Source: Peteryoungia algae
Lineage (GTDB): Bacteria; Pseudomonadota; Alphaproteobacteria; Rhizobiales; Rhizobiaceae
Direction: 5' to 3'
NCBI RefSeq assembly: GCF_030369675.1
Contig: NZ_CP128477.1
Location: 1,550,001 to 1,614,000 of the forward strand
DNA: 64,000 nt
Positions 8,402 to 17,354 of the stretch are shown in pieces (positions within the stretch are counted from its first letter, which is position 1; each line of letters starts with the position of its first letter). The translations under genes were made by a program, and so were the position numbers. The notes below the pieces were generated by a model, which saw only the letters and a list, made by a program, of their open reading frames with translations, searched no databases and was not told the origin of the DNA.

Positions 8402-8980
8402 TCAGCCGATCGTGATGACAGTGTCGGATGTGAATGCAAAGGTCGGCACCGGCAGGTTGGTCGGTGCAGGACCCTTGCGGATACGGCCCGCCGTATCATA
8501 GTGCGAGCCGTGGCAGGGACAGAACCAGCCACCGAAATCGCCGGCCTGACCGAGCGGCACGCAGCCCAGATGGGTGCAGGAGCCGATCATGACGATCCAG
8601 TTTTCCTTGCCCTCACCGGCCGAACGCGCAAGGTCCGTCGCATCGGCAGCACTATCCACGTTGGCGTTGCGCGCCACCGGATCCTTGAGCTCGGCCAGTT
8701 GAACGGCGTTCGCTTCTTCGACTTCCTTTTCGGTGCGGTTGCGGATGAACACCGGCTTGCCGCGCCATTTGACCGTCAGGGACATGCCCGGCTCGAGCGC
8801 CGATACGTCCACTTCGATCGAAGCGAGCGCGAGCGTCGATGCATCCGGGCGCATCTGGTCGATGAACGGCCAGGCGAACGAAGCCGCACCGACCGCGCCG
8901 GCCATGCCGGTTACCATGTAGAGAAAGTCGCGGCGCGTAGGCTCGCCCGCATGTTCTGTCGTTGTCTCGTGTTCGCTCAC
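8402..8980 (-). CDS. petA: Rieske iron-sulfur subunit of the bc1 complex
   Basis: 192 residues. A twin-arginine anchor (TRRDFLYM, Arg at 16-17, then a hydrophobic stretch to about 40) exports the folded protein by Tat. The [2Fe-2S] motifs CTHLGC (135-140) and CPCHGSH (154-160) are intact. The GTG start at 8980 gives the [10 protein letters not shown] terminus familiar in this family; a GTG two codons upstream (8986) is better spaced from GAGAGGA and is an alternative. First gene of the bc1 operon, with its promoter in the 270 bases upstream. Confidence 0.97.
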   Translation of the reverse strand: MSEHETTTEHAGEPTRRDFLYMVTGMAGAVGAASFAWPFIDQMRPDASTLALASIEVDVSALEPGMSLTVKWRGKPVFIRNRTEKEVEEANAVQLAELKDPVARNANVDSAADATDLARSAGEGKENWIVMIGSCTHLGCVPLGQAGDFGGWFCPCHGSHYDTAGRIRKGPAPTNLPVPTFAFTSDTVITIG

Positions 8981-9167
8981 GGTCACTTTTTCCTCTCGCA
9001 ATCCTGCGACACACCGCATTTGCCCCCGCAGCGGAATCACAATTTGGCCACGGAGCAGCCACAGATTCCCCGCCAGATTGGCGCGTTCTAAGCCCGATAA
9101 TCTAATCTGTCCAGTCTTCCGCAGACAACGAGCCACGATGTCGCGGATTTCAGGGACACCATCCCCA

Positions 9168-9212
9168 ATTGCTTGATTTAACGCAAGTGTGAGCGGCAGT
9201 TTATCAAGCAAT
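9168..9212. repeat. 10-bp inverted repeat ATTGCTTGAT ... ATCAAGCAAT upstream of petA
   Basis: Perfect arms at 9168-9177 and 9203-9212 with a 25-base spacer. They are AT-rich against a GC-rich background. The repeat lies between the end of the ABC exporter gene and the bc1 operon, so it could be a regulatory element of petA or an RNA 3' structure of the exporter transcript; no T-run follows. Confidence 0.55.
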
Positions 9213-9251
9213 GCAGAGAGTTGCAGCCGCGAGTTCGGCAGGCCTTCGAAC

Positions 9252-11123
9252 TCAGGCCGGCTGCATGTCGGCGCCCGCATCGAGGAAACCGCCGGATTGG
9301 CGGGCCCAGAGCTCGGAATAGAGCCCGCCAAGCGCCACCAGTTCCTGATGGGTCCCCTGCTCGATGATCCGGCCCTTGTCCATCACCACGAGACGATCCA
9401 GGGCTGCGATGGTCGAAAGCCGGTGCGCGATGGCCAGCACGGTCTTGCCCTGCATCAATCGGTCGAGATTGGACTGGATCGCTGCCTCGACCTCGCTGTC
9501 GAGTGCAGACGTCGCCTCATCCAGCACCAGGATCGGTGCATCCTTCAGCATGACGCGGGCAATCGCGATCCGCTGGCGCTGGCCGCCGGAAAGCTTGACG
9601 CCCCGTTCTCCGACATGCGCGTCGAAGCCCTTTCGCCCACGCTGGTCTTCCAGTCGCTGGATGAACTCGAGCGCTTCCGCCCGCTCCGCCGCCTTGATCA
9701 GCTGTTCGTCGCTTGCATCCTCACGGCCGAAGAGAACATTGTCTCGGATCGAGCGATGCAGGAGCGCCGTATCCTGGGTGACCATGCCGATCTGCGAGCG
9801 CAGGCTCTCCTGCGTCACTGTCGAAATGTCCTGCCCGTCGATCACGATGCGACCGCCCTCGATGTCGTAGAAGCGCAACAGAAGGTTGACGAGCGTCGAC
9901 TTGCCGGCCCCCGAACGCCCGACAATGCCGACCTTCTCGCCGGCCTCGATGGTCAGCGTCAGATGGTCGATCGCGCCCTTCTTGCGGCCATAGTGGAAAC
10001 TCACATCCTCGAAACGGATCTCCGGCGATTTCACCTCGAGCTTTGCAGCATCCGGCCTGTCGGTCAGACCGATCGGCTTCGCCACGAGTTCGGCCGAGTT
10101 CTGGATCGTGCCGATATTGCGCATGATGCCATTGAGCTGGGTCATCATGCGGCCGAGCAGCATGTTGAGCCGCAAGACCAAGCCGAGCGTAAAGGCAACG
10201 CCCCCTGCCGTGACGGCACCGGCAAACCACAGGTCGACGGAGAGCAGCGCCACCATCAGGATCATGAACCCCGAGAGGATGGCAAGCGAGGCGCGCACGC
10301 CGGTCAAAAGCCGTGCAAAAGGTCTCAGCGTGTCCTGGAAGCGGTCGAACCCGGACCGGATATAGTGGTCGTTCTGCCGCTCGCGGGCAAAGAGCTTCAG
10401 CGTCTGGATATTGGAATAACTGTCCACCAGGCGGCCGTTGAGCATGGAGGCCGCTTCCGCCGTTTCCCTGGCATGAAAGCGGATCTTGGGCACGAAATAG
10501 CGGGCCAGCACCAGGAAGATCGCAACCCATGCCCCGATGATCGCCGCGAGCCGCCAGTCGAGCTGCGCGACCAGCGCCATGGTTGAAACCGTATAGATCA
10601 CCATGAACCAGACAACCTGCAGCAGCGAGGTCAGCAGATCCCCGGTCGACTGTCCCGCCGACCAGACCTTGGTGACGATGCGGCCGGCAAAATCATTCTG
10701 GAAGAAGGAGAGCGACTGGCGCGCCACATGCGCATGCGCCTGCCAGCGCACGAGATTGAAGAAGTTCAGGACGATCACCTGTTCCTCGACGAGCGCCCCG
10801 ACCGTCACCACCACGAAACGACCGATCAGGACGATCGCCGCCATGACGAGCAACTCGCCGCCATGGGCTGCAAGCAGCCCGTCCCAACCGGCATCCTTGG
10901 GCACGGTATCGAGAAGATCGACCAGCCGTCCGACGAACCAGAACAGCCCAGCCTCGAGCATGGCGACGGCTCCGCCGAAGACCGCCATGAGGAAAAACGC
11001 GAACCTCGCCTGGCTGACATAGAACCACACGAAGGCCCAGGTTTTCTCCGGCGGACGCAGATTGTCCGATCGGGCGAAAGGATCGAGCCAGTTTTCGAAG
11101 AAGCGGGCGACAGCTTGAAACAT
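9252..11123 (-). CDS. ABC half-exporter (membrane domain fused to ATPase), ABCB/MsbA type
   Basis: 623 residues. N-terminal exporter membrane domain (about 30-330, six helices) and a C-terminal ATPase with Walker [10 protein letters not shown] (about 403), signature [16 protein letters not shown] (about 511) and Walker [13 protein letters not shown] (about 531). ATG at 11123 gives [17 protein letters not shown], parallel to the MFSWFENRLNPYP start of the second exporter at 14458-16374. The two share architecture and sequence along their length and may form a heterodimer. Substrate unknown; lipids, glycans and drugs are all possible for this class. Confidence 0.94.
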   Translation of the reverse strand: MFQAVARFFENWLDPFARSDNLRPPEKTWAFVWFYVSQARFAFFLMAVFGGAVAMLEAGLFWFVGRLVDLLDTVPKDAGWDGLLAAHGGELLVMAAIVLIGRFVVVTVGALVEEQVIVLNFFNLVRWQAHAHVARQSLSFFQNDFAGRIVTKVWSAGQSTGDLLTSLLQVVWFMVIYTVSTMALVAQLDWRLAAIIGAWVAIFLVLARYFVPKIRFHARETAEAASMLNGRLVDSYSNIQTLKLFARERQNDHYIRSGFDRFQDTLRPFARLLTGVRASLAILSGFMILMVALLSVDLWFAGAVTAGGVAFTLGLVLRLNMLLGRMMTQLNGIMRNIGTIQNSAELVAKPIGLTDRPDAAKLEVKSPEIRFEDVSFHYGRKKGAIDHLTLTIEAGEKVGIVGRSGAGKSTLVNLLLRFYDIEGGRIVIDGQDISTVTQESLRSQIGMVTQDTALLHRSIRDNVLFGREDASDEQLIKAAERAEALEFIQRLEDQRGRKGFDAHVGERGVKLSGGQRQRIAIARVMLKDAPILVLDEATSALDSEVEAAIQSNLDRLMQGKTVLAIAHRLSTIAALDRLVVMDKGRIIEQGTHQELVALGGLYSELWARQSGGFLDAGADMQPA

Positions 11124-11247
11124 GACGAGCGATATAGGCCGTTTGCCGAGAACGGCAAAGCCTTTGCGCACCCAGCCACATGACAATTTCATCAGGTCGG
11201 TGGAGCGACGCGCCGGGCCGTGTCGGACCTCGGCGCAGAGCCCTGCC

Positions 11248-11670
11248 CTAGCGCGTGTAGCGAGTGAGATAGATGCCCGCCAGAATCAGCGCCACGCCCG
11301 CCGGCTGGCCCGGATGAAATTCGGCCGTTCCGCGCGCGAGGTCGATGACGAGCCCCGTGATCATCTGTCCGCCAATGATCAGAAGGCCCGAGCGGGCAGC
11401 CCCGATTCGCGGAAAGACATAGGAGCTGATGACGACGAAGCAGGCGCCGATGATCCCGCCGACGAAATAGAAGGCCGGCACATCCGCCAGAAGCGGCAGG
11501 CCGATACGGTGCAGGGTGAAAACATAGAGGCTGAGCAGCAGGAAACCGATCCAGTGGTTCCATGCGGATGCGGTGAAAGCCCCGCGATCCATGGTCAGCC
11601 GCCCGTTGATCGAACGGCTCATGCCGACCGCGGCCCCGCCGATCAGTGCAATGAAAACGGCACCCAGCAT
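11248..11670 (-). CDS. DUF606/YdcZ-type small membrane transporter (second of tandem pair)
   Basis: 140 residues, almost entirely hydrophobic with about five membrane segments and the start MLGAVFIALIGGAAVGMSRSINGRL. Length and pattern match the YdcZ (DUF606) branch of the drug/metabolite transporter superfamily, in which two short homologous genes usually sit in tandem and the products form one transporter. ATG lies 1 base after the stop of the partner gene. Substrate unknown. Confidence 0.85.
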   Translation of the reverse strand: MLGAVFIALIGGAAVGMSRSINGRLTMDRGAFTASAWNHWIGFLLLSLYVFTLHRIGLPLLADVPAFYFVGGIIGACFVVISSYVFPRIGAARSGLLIIGGQMITGLVIDLARGTAEFHPGQPAGVALILAGIYLTRYTR

Positions 11671-11671
11671 G

Positions 11672-12136
11672 TCACGCCCCCTTCGAGAAGATGAGCAGCG
11701 CGCTACCGCCGATGACACAGGCAGTCGCCAGGAAATCGAAACGGTTGAGGCTGCGTTTCGGCGTGCCGAAGAGGCCGAACTGATCGGAGAGGAGACCAAA
11801 CAGGATCTGCCCGACGAGAAGCAGCGACAGGCCACCGGCCAGCGCCAGTTCGGAATTGACCGCGATCGAGCTTAGCGCCACAGCAAATGCGCCCGGCGCG
11901 CCGCCGAGATACGACCACAGCGGCGCCCTGCCGCGCGCAGGCATGCGCCCTGCCCGGCGCGCCACGGCGCCATTCGCGAGCAACAGGAAAAATGCGACGA
12001 TCCCACCCACCCCATGCACCACCCACGAGGCGGTAAACGGCGTGGTCAGCGCAGCAAGGCCGCTGTTGATGGTCACCATGACCGCAAGCAGCACGCCGGC
12101 GAGAACCGCCCAGATCCAGTCGATATGTCTGTGCAT
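11672..12136 (-). CDS. DUF606/YdcZ-type small membrane transporter (first of tandem pair)
   Basis: 154 residues with five hydrophobic segments. The N terminus MHRHIDWIWAVLAGVLLAVMVTINSGLAAL and the glycine-rich core GGAPGAFAVALSSIAVNSEL are typical of DUF606. Paired with the gene at 11248-11670 (1-base gap), so the two are surely co-translated and probably heterodimerise. The pair is wedged between an ABC exporter and a chemoreceptor in the same orientation. Confidence 0.85.
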   Translation of the reverse strand: MHRHIDWIWAVLAGVLLAVMVTINSGLAALTTPFTASWVVHGVGGIVAFFLLLANGAVARRAGRMPARGRAPLWSYLGGAPGAFAVALSSIAVNSELALAGGLSLLLVGQILFGLLSDQFGLFGTPKRSLNRFDFLATACVIGGSALLIFSKGA

Positions 12137-12284
12137 GTCACTCCTGAGGGCCTGTCGCCCGGATAGCTGCCGGAAGTCGGACGCCCGGGCTAAGCGATCG
12201 CATAGCCCTCACCGGGTTGCGCAGACAAGCCAATTCGAAGAATGAACCGATCAGCGCCATGAATGCCGGCAGACTGCAAAATGC

Positions 12285-12310
12285 GAAACGGGGCATCGCT
12301 GCCCCGTTTC
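12285..12310 (-). terminator. Hairpin terminator after the chemoreceptor gene
   Basis: Perfect 10-bp stem GAAACGGGGC / GCCCCGTTTC with the 6-base loop ATCGCT, just past the stop of the chemoreceptor at 12339. The T-tract is short. The same loop and G4C/GC4 core recur in the terminator at 14408-14427. Confidence 0.7.
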
Positions 12311-12338
12311 AAACACCTGGTCGTTTCCGTCGCGGCCG

Positions 12339-14312
12339 TCAGAACTCCGACCATTCGGCAGCCGCCGCCGTATTGCCCTTGAAGGCATTGACGAGCTTGC
12401 GACCGAGCGCCCTTGCCGGCGATGCCTGCGGCTGGCTTGCCGGCTGCGCCGGTGCCAGGCGGGGAGCCGCGGGGCGATAGGCCTCCTCGCCCAGCCGGAA
12501 CTGGCCGAGCAACAGCGTCAGCGCGCTCGCCTGCTGCGCCAGACCATGGCAGGCGGCCGTCGACTGCTCCACCATGGCCGCATTCTTCTGCGTCCCCTGG
12601 TCCATCTGGTTGACTGCAGAACTGATCTCGGCAAGACCGGTGGACTGCTCGCGTGCCGAGGTGACGATCGCTGCAACGTTCTGGTTGATCTCCTGAACTT
12701 CGCCAACGATCACCTGCAGGGCCTGACCCGTCTCGCCGACGAGAGCGACGCCGTTGCGCACCTGCTCGCCGGATGCGGTGATGAGCCCCTTGATCTCCTT
12801 TGCCGCATTGGCCGAGCGCTGTGCCAGTTCACGCACTTCCTGGGCGACGACTGCAAATCCCTTGCCGGCTTCCCCGGCACGCGCGGCCTCGACGCCCGCA
12901 TTCAGGGCCAGAAGATTGGTCTGGAACGCAATCTCGTCGATCACGCCGATGATGTTCGAGATTTCGACCGACGACTTCTCGATCGCCTGCATGGCATCGA
13001 CCGCCCGTCGCACGACGTCGCCCGACCGTTCGGCACCGATTCGCGTCCGAGACACCAGCGCGCCGGCCTCTTCGGCGCGAACCGCGCTGTCCTTGACCGC
13101 CGTGCTCACCTGTTCGAGCGCGGCTGCGGTCTCCTCGACGGAGGCCGCCTGCTGCTCGGTCCGCTTCGACAGATCCTCGGCGGCCGCCAGCATTTCGCCG
13201 GCACCGGCATCGATCGCCCGGGCATTGTCGCCCACGGCGCGCATGGCGTCGCGCAGTCGCTCGACGGAATGGTTGAAGTTCAGACGCAGCGGATCGAGGT
13301 GATCGGCAAAGCGGTCCTCGATCTCGACCACGAGGTCCCCATCCGAAAGCTTCTGCAATCCGCCGGCCAGACGGTCCACGGCAAACTGCACCTCGGCTGC
13401 TTCCCGGGCCCGCTGTTCCTCGCGCAGCAGACGTTCGCTCTCGCTCAGCGAACGGTTTTCCTCGGCCTGACGTTCCAGCGCGATGCGTTCGATCGCATTG
13501 TCGCGGAAAACCGATACGGCAGCAGCCATGTCGCCGATCTCGTCCGTGCGGCCGGCATAAGGGATGGCCGTGTCCGTATCGCCCGCAGCAAGCCCCCGCA
13601 TGGCACCGGTGATGGCCGAAATCGGACGTGCCACGCGGGTGACTGAAACATAGGCTGCGGCAAGGGCAACGAAGGCTGCGACAAGAACAGCGGCAATCGA
13701 CAGCTGCAAGGCCAGCGACGATGAAGAAAGCGCCTCTGCTGCGACCTTGTCACCGGCACGATGGTTGATCTCGCTGATGTCGTTCAGGCTCAGATCCATC
13801 GCATCGCCAATGGGCGCCATCTGAGCGATCGTGTCCTTGGCCTGGTAGATCTTGGACGCAAGCGCCTGCTCGACCAATGTCTGGCCAAGCGCCTGATATT
13901 CGCTGTTTGCCGCCTTGAACGCGTCGAAACGCTCCCGCACATCCGCAAGGGCAATTCCACCGTCGAAAGTGGCAATCGACGCATCCAGCCGATCGCGCAT
14001 GGCGGCGACCTTCTCTGCCAGCGCCTTCTTCTCCGCCGAAGTGCCGGCGCTGAGGATCATCAGGTTCATCCGACGGACTTCGCCGAGTTGAGATTCGACA
14101 TCCGCGATCATCATCGATCGATCAAGCCGATTGTCGAAGGCCTCCAATTGCCCTGTCATGTCCGTGACAGAGCGCAAGGCAATGGCGCCCTGGCCGAGCG
14201 AGACGATGACCATGAGGCCGAAGAGCAGCGGCAGAAGTATTCTGATCTTGAGATTTTTCACGACTGAAATCCAGGATTGAAACGGGACGGAACTGTCGGA
14301 GAAAGCCGACAT
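12339..14312 (-). CDS. Methyl-accepting chemotaxis protein with C-terminal EWSEF
   Basis: 657 residues. TM1 about 25-46, a periplasmic helical sensor of about 160 residues, TM2 about 207-232, then HAMP units and the cytoplasmic signalling coiled coil with the conserved hairpin tip ([20 protein letters not shown]). It senses an unknown ligand and controls CheA. The protein ends in EWSEF, resembling the xWxxF pentapeptide tether for CheR/CheB. The ATG at 14312 is only one base from GGAGG. A GTG at residue 18 ([13 protein letters not shown]) would give a more typical receptor N terminus, so the true start is uncertain. Confidence 0.95.
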   Translation of the reverse strand: MSAFSDSSVPFQSWISVVKNLKIRILLPLLFGLMVIVSLGQGAIALRSVTDMTGQLEAFDNRLDRSMMIADVESQLGEVRRMNLMILSAGTSAEKKALAEKVAAMRDRLDASIATFDGGIALADVRERFDAFKAANSEYQALGQTLVEQALASKIYQAKDTIAQMAPIGDAMDLSLNDISEINHRAGDKVAAEALSSSSLALQLSIAAVLVAAFVALAAAYVSVTRVARPISAITGAMRGLAAGDTDTAIPYAGRTDEIGDMAAAVSVFRDNAIERIALERQAEENRSLSESERLLREEQRAREAAEVQFAVDRLAGGLQKLSDGDLVVEIEDRFADHLDPLRLNFNHSVERLRDAMRAVGDNARAIDAGAGEMLAAAEDLSKRTEQQAASVEETAAALEQVSTAVKDSAVRAEEAGALVSRTRIGAERSGDVVRRAVDAMQAIEKSSVEISNIIGVIDEIAFQTNLLALNAGVEAARAGEAGKGFAVVAQEVRELAQRSANAAKEIKGLITASGEQVRNGVALVGETGQALQVIVGEVQEINQNVAAIVTSAREQSTGLAEISSAVNQMDQGTQKNAAMVEQSTAACHGLAQQASALTLLLGQFRLGEEAYRPAAPRLAPAQPASQPQASPARALGRKLVNAFKGNTAAAAEWSEF

Positions 14313-14407
14313 TCCTCCATGCCAATCTGAATTCTAACAAAGCCTTACGGCCCGAATGGCAATTCTTGCCTCGTCCACAGGTCCAGTGGCTGCGCACCGA
14401 ATGGAAA

Positions 14408-14427
14408 AGGGGGCATCGCTGCCCCCT
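14408..14427 (-). terminator. Intrinsic terminator after the second ABC exporter
   Basis: 7-bp stem AGGGGGC / GCCCCCT with loop ATCGCT, followed on the minus strand by TTTTCC. It separates the exporter (14458-16374) from the chemoreceptor downstream. Confidence 0.75.
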
Positions 14428-14457
14428 CTCCGGATCGGTTTGGCATCTGGCGACGGA

Positions 14458-16374
14458 TTACTCCGCCGCCGCGTCTGCCGACTGGTCGAGCGCCTTGGCC
14501 TCTTCTTCGGCCTTGCGGGTCTTCTCCAGCTCGTCCTCCGGATCCGTCTGGTCCGGCAGGAACCCGCCCGACTGACGGTTCCACAGATCCGCATAGATCC
14601 CGCCGGTCTGCACCAGCTGCTGATGCGTCCCCTCTTCGACGATCCGTCCCTTGTCGAGCACGATCAGCCGGTCCATCTGCGTCAGCGTCGACAACCGGTG
14701 AGCAATCGCGATGACCGTCTTGTCCTCGATCAGCTTGAACAGGCTCTCCTGGATCGCCGCCTCGACTTCCGAGTCGAGCGCAGACGTCGCCTCGTCGAGA
14801 ACGAGGATCGGCGCATCCTTGAGGAAGACCCGGGCGATCGCGATACGCTGCCGCTGTCCGCCGGAGAGCTTCACGCCGCGTTCTCCCACATGAGCGTCGA
14901 GACCGCTGCGCCCCTGCATGTCGGAGAGCCCCTGGATGAACTCCCACGCATTCGCCCGCTTCGCCGCTTCGATCACATCCGCATCCGTGGCATCCGGCCG
15001 CCCATAGGCGATGTTGTCGCGGATCGAGCGATGCAGGAGCGACGTGTCCTGCGTCACGACACCGACCAGCGCCCGAAGACTGTCCTGGCTCACAGTCGAT
15101 ATGTCCTGGCCATCGACGAGGATCTTGCCCTTCTCGATGTCGTAGAACCGCAGGAGCAGGTTCATCAGCGTCGTCTTGCCGGCACCGGAGCGTCCGACGA
15201 GGCCGACCTTCTCGCCCGCCCTGATGGTCAGGGAGAAATCCTCGATCACGCCCTTCTGCTTGCCATAGTGGAAGCGCACGCCGTCATAGACGATCTCGCC
15301 TTCCGGTACGGCGAGGGACCTGGCGTCGGGCTTGTCGACGATGTCATGCCCCTTCGTCATCATGCCCATGCCGTCATAGACAGTGCCGATGTTTTCGAAC
15401 AGGGCTGCAACTTCCCACATGATCCATTGCGACATGCCGTTGATACGCATGGACAGGCCGATGGCGACCGCGATCGCGCCAACGGAGACCGTCCCGTTCA
15501 GCCAGAACCAGATGCCGAGCGCTGCAACGAAGAACTGCACGATGGCATTGTTGATATCGACGCAGATATTGAGCAGTGAAATCTGCCGCATCTGCCGGTG
15601 CACGGTGCCGAGGAACCCGTCCATGCCTTCGCGCGCATAGGTCTCCTCGCGGCCGGCATGCGAAAACAGCTTTACCGTGCCGATGTTCGTGTAGCTGTCG
15701 ACGATCCGCCCCGTCATCATCGAGCGGGCATCCGCCTGCTCGCTGGAGGATTTGCGCAGTTTCGGAATGAAGTAGCGCAGGATCAGCGCGTAGACCGCCA
15801 GCCACAGCACCAGCGGCACGCCGAGACGCCAGTCGACGGACGCGACCAGCGCCAGCATCGAAACGAAGAAGGTCACGGCATAGATGAAGACGTCGATGAT
15901 CTTCATCACGCTTTCGCGGATCGACAGCGCCGTCTGCATCACCTTGGTCGAGACGCGACCGGCGAATTCGTTGGCGAAGAAGGTCATCGAATGGCGCAGC
16001 AGGAAGCGGTGCATCTGCCAGCGCGCGATCATCGGAAAATTGCCGGCCAGCACCTGGTGCATGGTGATCGTGTGCACGACACCAATCAGCGGCAGGCCGA
16101 TCAGGAGCAGCGCCGCCATCCAGGCAAGCGTGCCGCCCTCTGTCTGCAGAAAGGTGGCGCGATCCGCCGTCGACAGCCAGTCCACGATATTGCCGAGGAA
16201 CTGGTAGAGAAACACTTCGGCAACCGCGATCAGCCCCGAGCACAGGCCAAGCAGCACCAGCCACCAGCCGGCCGGCTTTGTGTAGTGCCAGCAGAAGGCG
16301 ACGAGCCCCGTGGGAGGCAGCGTCGGCTCACCGGCTGGATACGGATTCAGGCGGTTTTCGAACCACGAGAACAT
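14458..16374 (-). CDS. ABC half-exporter paralogue, ABCB/MsbA type
   Basis: 638 residues. Exporter membrane domain (about 35-325) followed by the ATPase with Walker A GRSGAGKTT (about 395), [16 protein letters not shown] (about 503) and Walker [13 protein letters not shown] (about 528). The C-terminal tail is acidic and alanine-rich (EDELEKTRKAEEEAKALDQS). ATG at 16374 gives MFSWFENRLNPYPAGEP. It is clearly related to the exporter at 9252-11123, the most likely partner or duplicate. The catalytic residues are intact in both, so neither is a degenerate half. Confidence 0.94.
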   Translation of the reverse strand: MFSWFENRLNPYPAGEPTLPPTGLVAFCWHYTKPAGWWLVLLGLCSGLIAVAEVFLYQFLGNIVDWLSTADRATFLQTEGGTLAWMAALLLIGLPLIGVVHTITMHQVLAGNFPMIARWQMHRFLLRHSMTFFANEFAGRVSTKVMQTALSIRESVMKIIDVFIYAVTFFVSMLALVASVDWRLGVPLVLWLAVYALILRYFIPKLRKSSSEQADARSMMTGRIVDSYTNIGTVKLFSHAGREETYAREGMDGFLGTVHRQMRQISLLNICVDINNAIVQFFVAALGIWFWLNGTVSVGAIAVAIGLSMRINGMSQWIMWEVAALFENIGTVYDGMGMMTKGHDIVDKPDARSLAVPEGEIVYDGVRFHYGKQKGVIEDFSLTIRAGEKVGLVGRSGAGKTTLMNLLLRFYDIEKGKILVDGQDISTVSQDSLRALVGVVTQDTSLLHRSIRDNIAYGRPDATDADVIEAAKRANAWEFIQGLSDMQGRSGLDAHVGERGVKLSGGQRQRIAIARVFLKDAPILVLDEATSALDSEVEAAIQESLFKLIEDKTVIAIAHRLSTLTQMDRLIVLDKGRIVEEGTHQQLVQTGGIYADLWNRQSGGFLPDQTDPEDELEKTRKAEEEAKALDQSADAAAE

Positions 16375-16742
16375 GGAAAGTCTCCAGAAATGGCGCGCAG
16401 GCGGCACCGGGAAATGGGCGCCGCAGAAACGCGAATAAATCAATGATTGAGGCCAGTTGCGGCCGCAGGATGAATCAGTTTGGGAAAGGAAGCAGCAGTG
16501 ACGCGCTCAGGCGCCAAGAGCCATAAATCGGGGCTGGCGCGAAATACCGAATAGATCCATCGATGGCCCTCCCGCTTGCGTGTGGACAAGAGCCTCGTTC
16601 TAGCGGGCGCGCGCGTTTTTTGCCAGCCGGCATTTCCGGCGCGCGCGACTTTCAGCGGCAACTGTTGCACTCGGATCACAGAGCAAAGCCAAGGCATACG
16701 GCGATGCTTGAGCACCAGATGCGGATCGCCTAAGAGCCTCCC
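16375..16742. other. Intergenic stretch without a recognisable gene
   Basis: 368 bases between the divergent ABC exporter and trmL. Both strands have only short frames without a good ribosome-binding site. It must hold both promoters. A GC-rich inverted motif GGCGCGCGCG / CGCGCGCG around 16608-16648 is low complexity and not convincing as a structure. Confidence 0.6.
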
Positions 16743-17201
16743 ATGTCCGACCTTCGTATCGCTCTCTATCAGCCCGACATCCCCGGCAATACCGGGACCA
16801 TCCTGAGGCTTGCCGCCTGCCTCGGGCTGCAGGTCGACATCATCGAACCGGCCGGCTTCGTGCTCTCCGACAAGAACCTCAAGCGATCGGGCATGGATTA
16901 TCTCGCAAGCGTCGCCATGACCCGTCACGTCAACTGGGAGCGTTTCGACACCTGGCGAAAGGCGCAGGGCCGCCGCCTCGTCCTCGCCTCCACCCGGGCC
17001 GCCCTGCCCTACACCACCTTCGACTACGCAGCCAACGACATCCTTCTTTTCGGACGCGAGAGCGCCGGCGTTCCCGATCACGTGCACGATGGTGCCGATC
17101 ACCGGATCATCATTCCGATGATCGAGGGGCAGAGGTCGATCAACGTCGCCATGTCGGCTGCGATGATCACCGGCGAAGCGCTCCGCCAGACCGGAATCTG
17201 A
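16743..17201 (+). CDS. trmL: tRNA (cytidine(34)-2'-O)-methyltransferase TrmL
   Basis: 152 residues, the minimal SPOUT methyltransferase length. The N-terminal YQPDIPGNTGTILRLAA, mid-protein LLFGRESAGVPD and C-terminal knot motif IPMIEGQRSINVAMSAAM are diagnostic of TrmL/YibK. It 2'-O-methylates the wobble nucleotide of tRNA-Leu isoacceptors using SAM. Divergent from the ABC exporter. Confidence 0.97.
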   Translation: MSDLRIALYQPDIPGNTGTILRLAACLGLQVDIIEPAGFVLSDKNLKRSGMDYLASVAMTRHVNWERFDTWRKAQGRRLVLASTRAALPYTTFDYAANDILLFGRESAGVPDHVHDGADHRIIIPMIEGQRSINVAMSAAMITGEALRQTGI

Positions 17202-17322
17202 CCCCGGCCCATTCGAACCAGACAGAAGTCAAGGCGCGCCATCCGGCCATGGATTAGGATGGCTCCATCGTGACGGCACAGGCACGTCCATCGGCAATTG
17301 CGAATTCACCCGAAACGAGATA

Positions 17323-17337
17323 TGCTGCATTGCAGCA
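17323..17337. promoter_or_regulatory. Palindrome TGCTGCA-T-TGCAGCA, candidate PhaR (AniA)-type operator
   Basis: Perfect 7-bp dyad 17 bases upstream of the start codon of the hydrolase-like gene. It contains CTGC-N3-GCAG, the motif reported for the polyhydroxyalkanoate regulator PhaR in alphaproteobacteria such as Paracoccus. If correct, the downstream gene belongs to the PHB granule regulon. Confidence 0.55.
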
Positions 17338-17354
17338 AAATGGGAGATGAAGTC

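Noticed and set aside
6480..8501. A 670-codon open frame on the plus strand opposite petB/petC
   Set aside because: It is the antisense shadow of the bc1 genes: low-complexity Arg/Asp-rich product, no ribosome-binding site, and the true proteins on the other strand are unmistakable.
9174..9187. Possible Fnr/FixK box TTGATTTAACGCAA upstream of petA
   Set aside because: Right half-site has at least two mismatches to TTGAT-N4-ATCAA; the longer inverted repeat at the same place explains the left half.
9189..10586. Long plus-strand open frame opposite the first ABC exporter
   Set aside because: Antisense shadow caused by high GC3 in the exporter gene; no recognisable domain.
16608..16648. GC-rich hairpin GGCGCGCGCG / CGCGCGCG before trmL
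   Set aside because: Low-complexity CG alternation; the arms do not align well enough to be called a structure.
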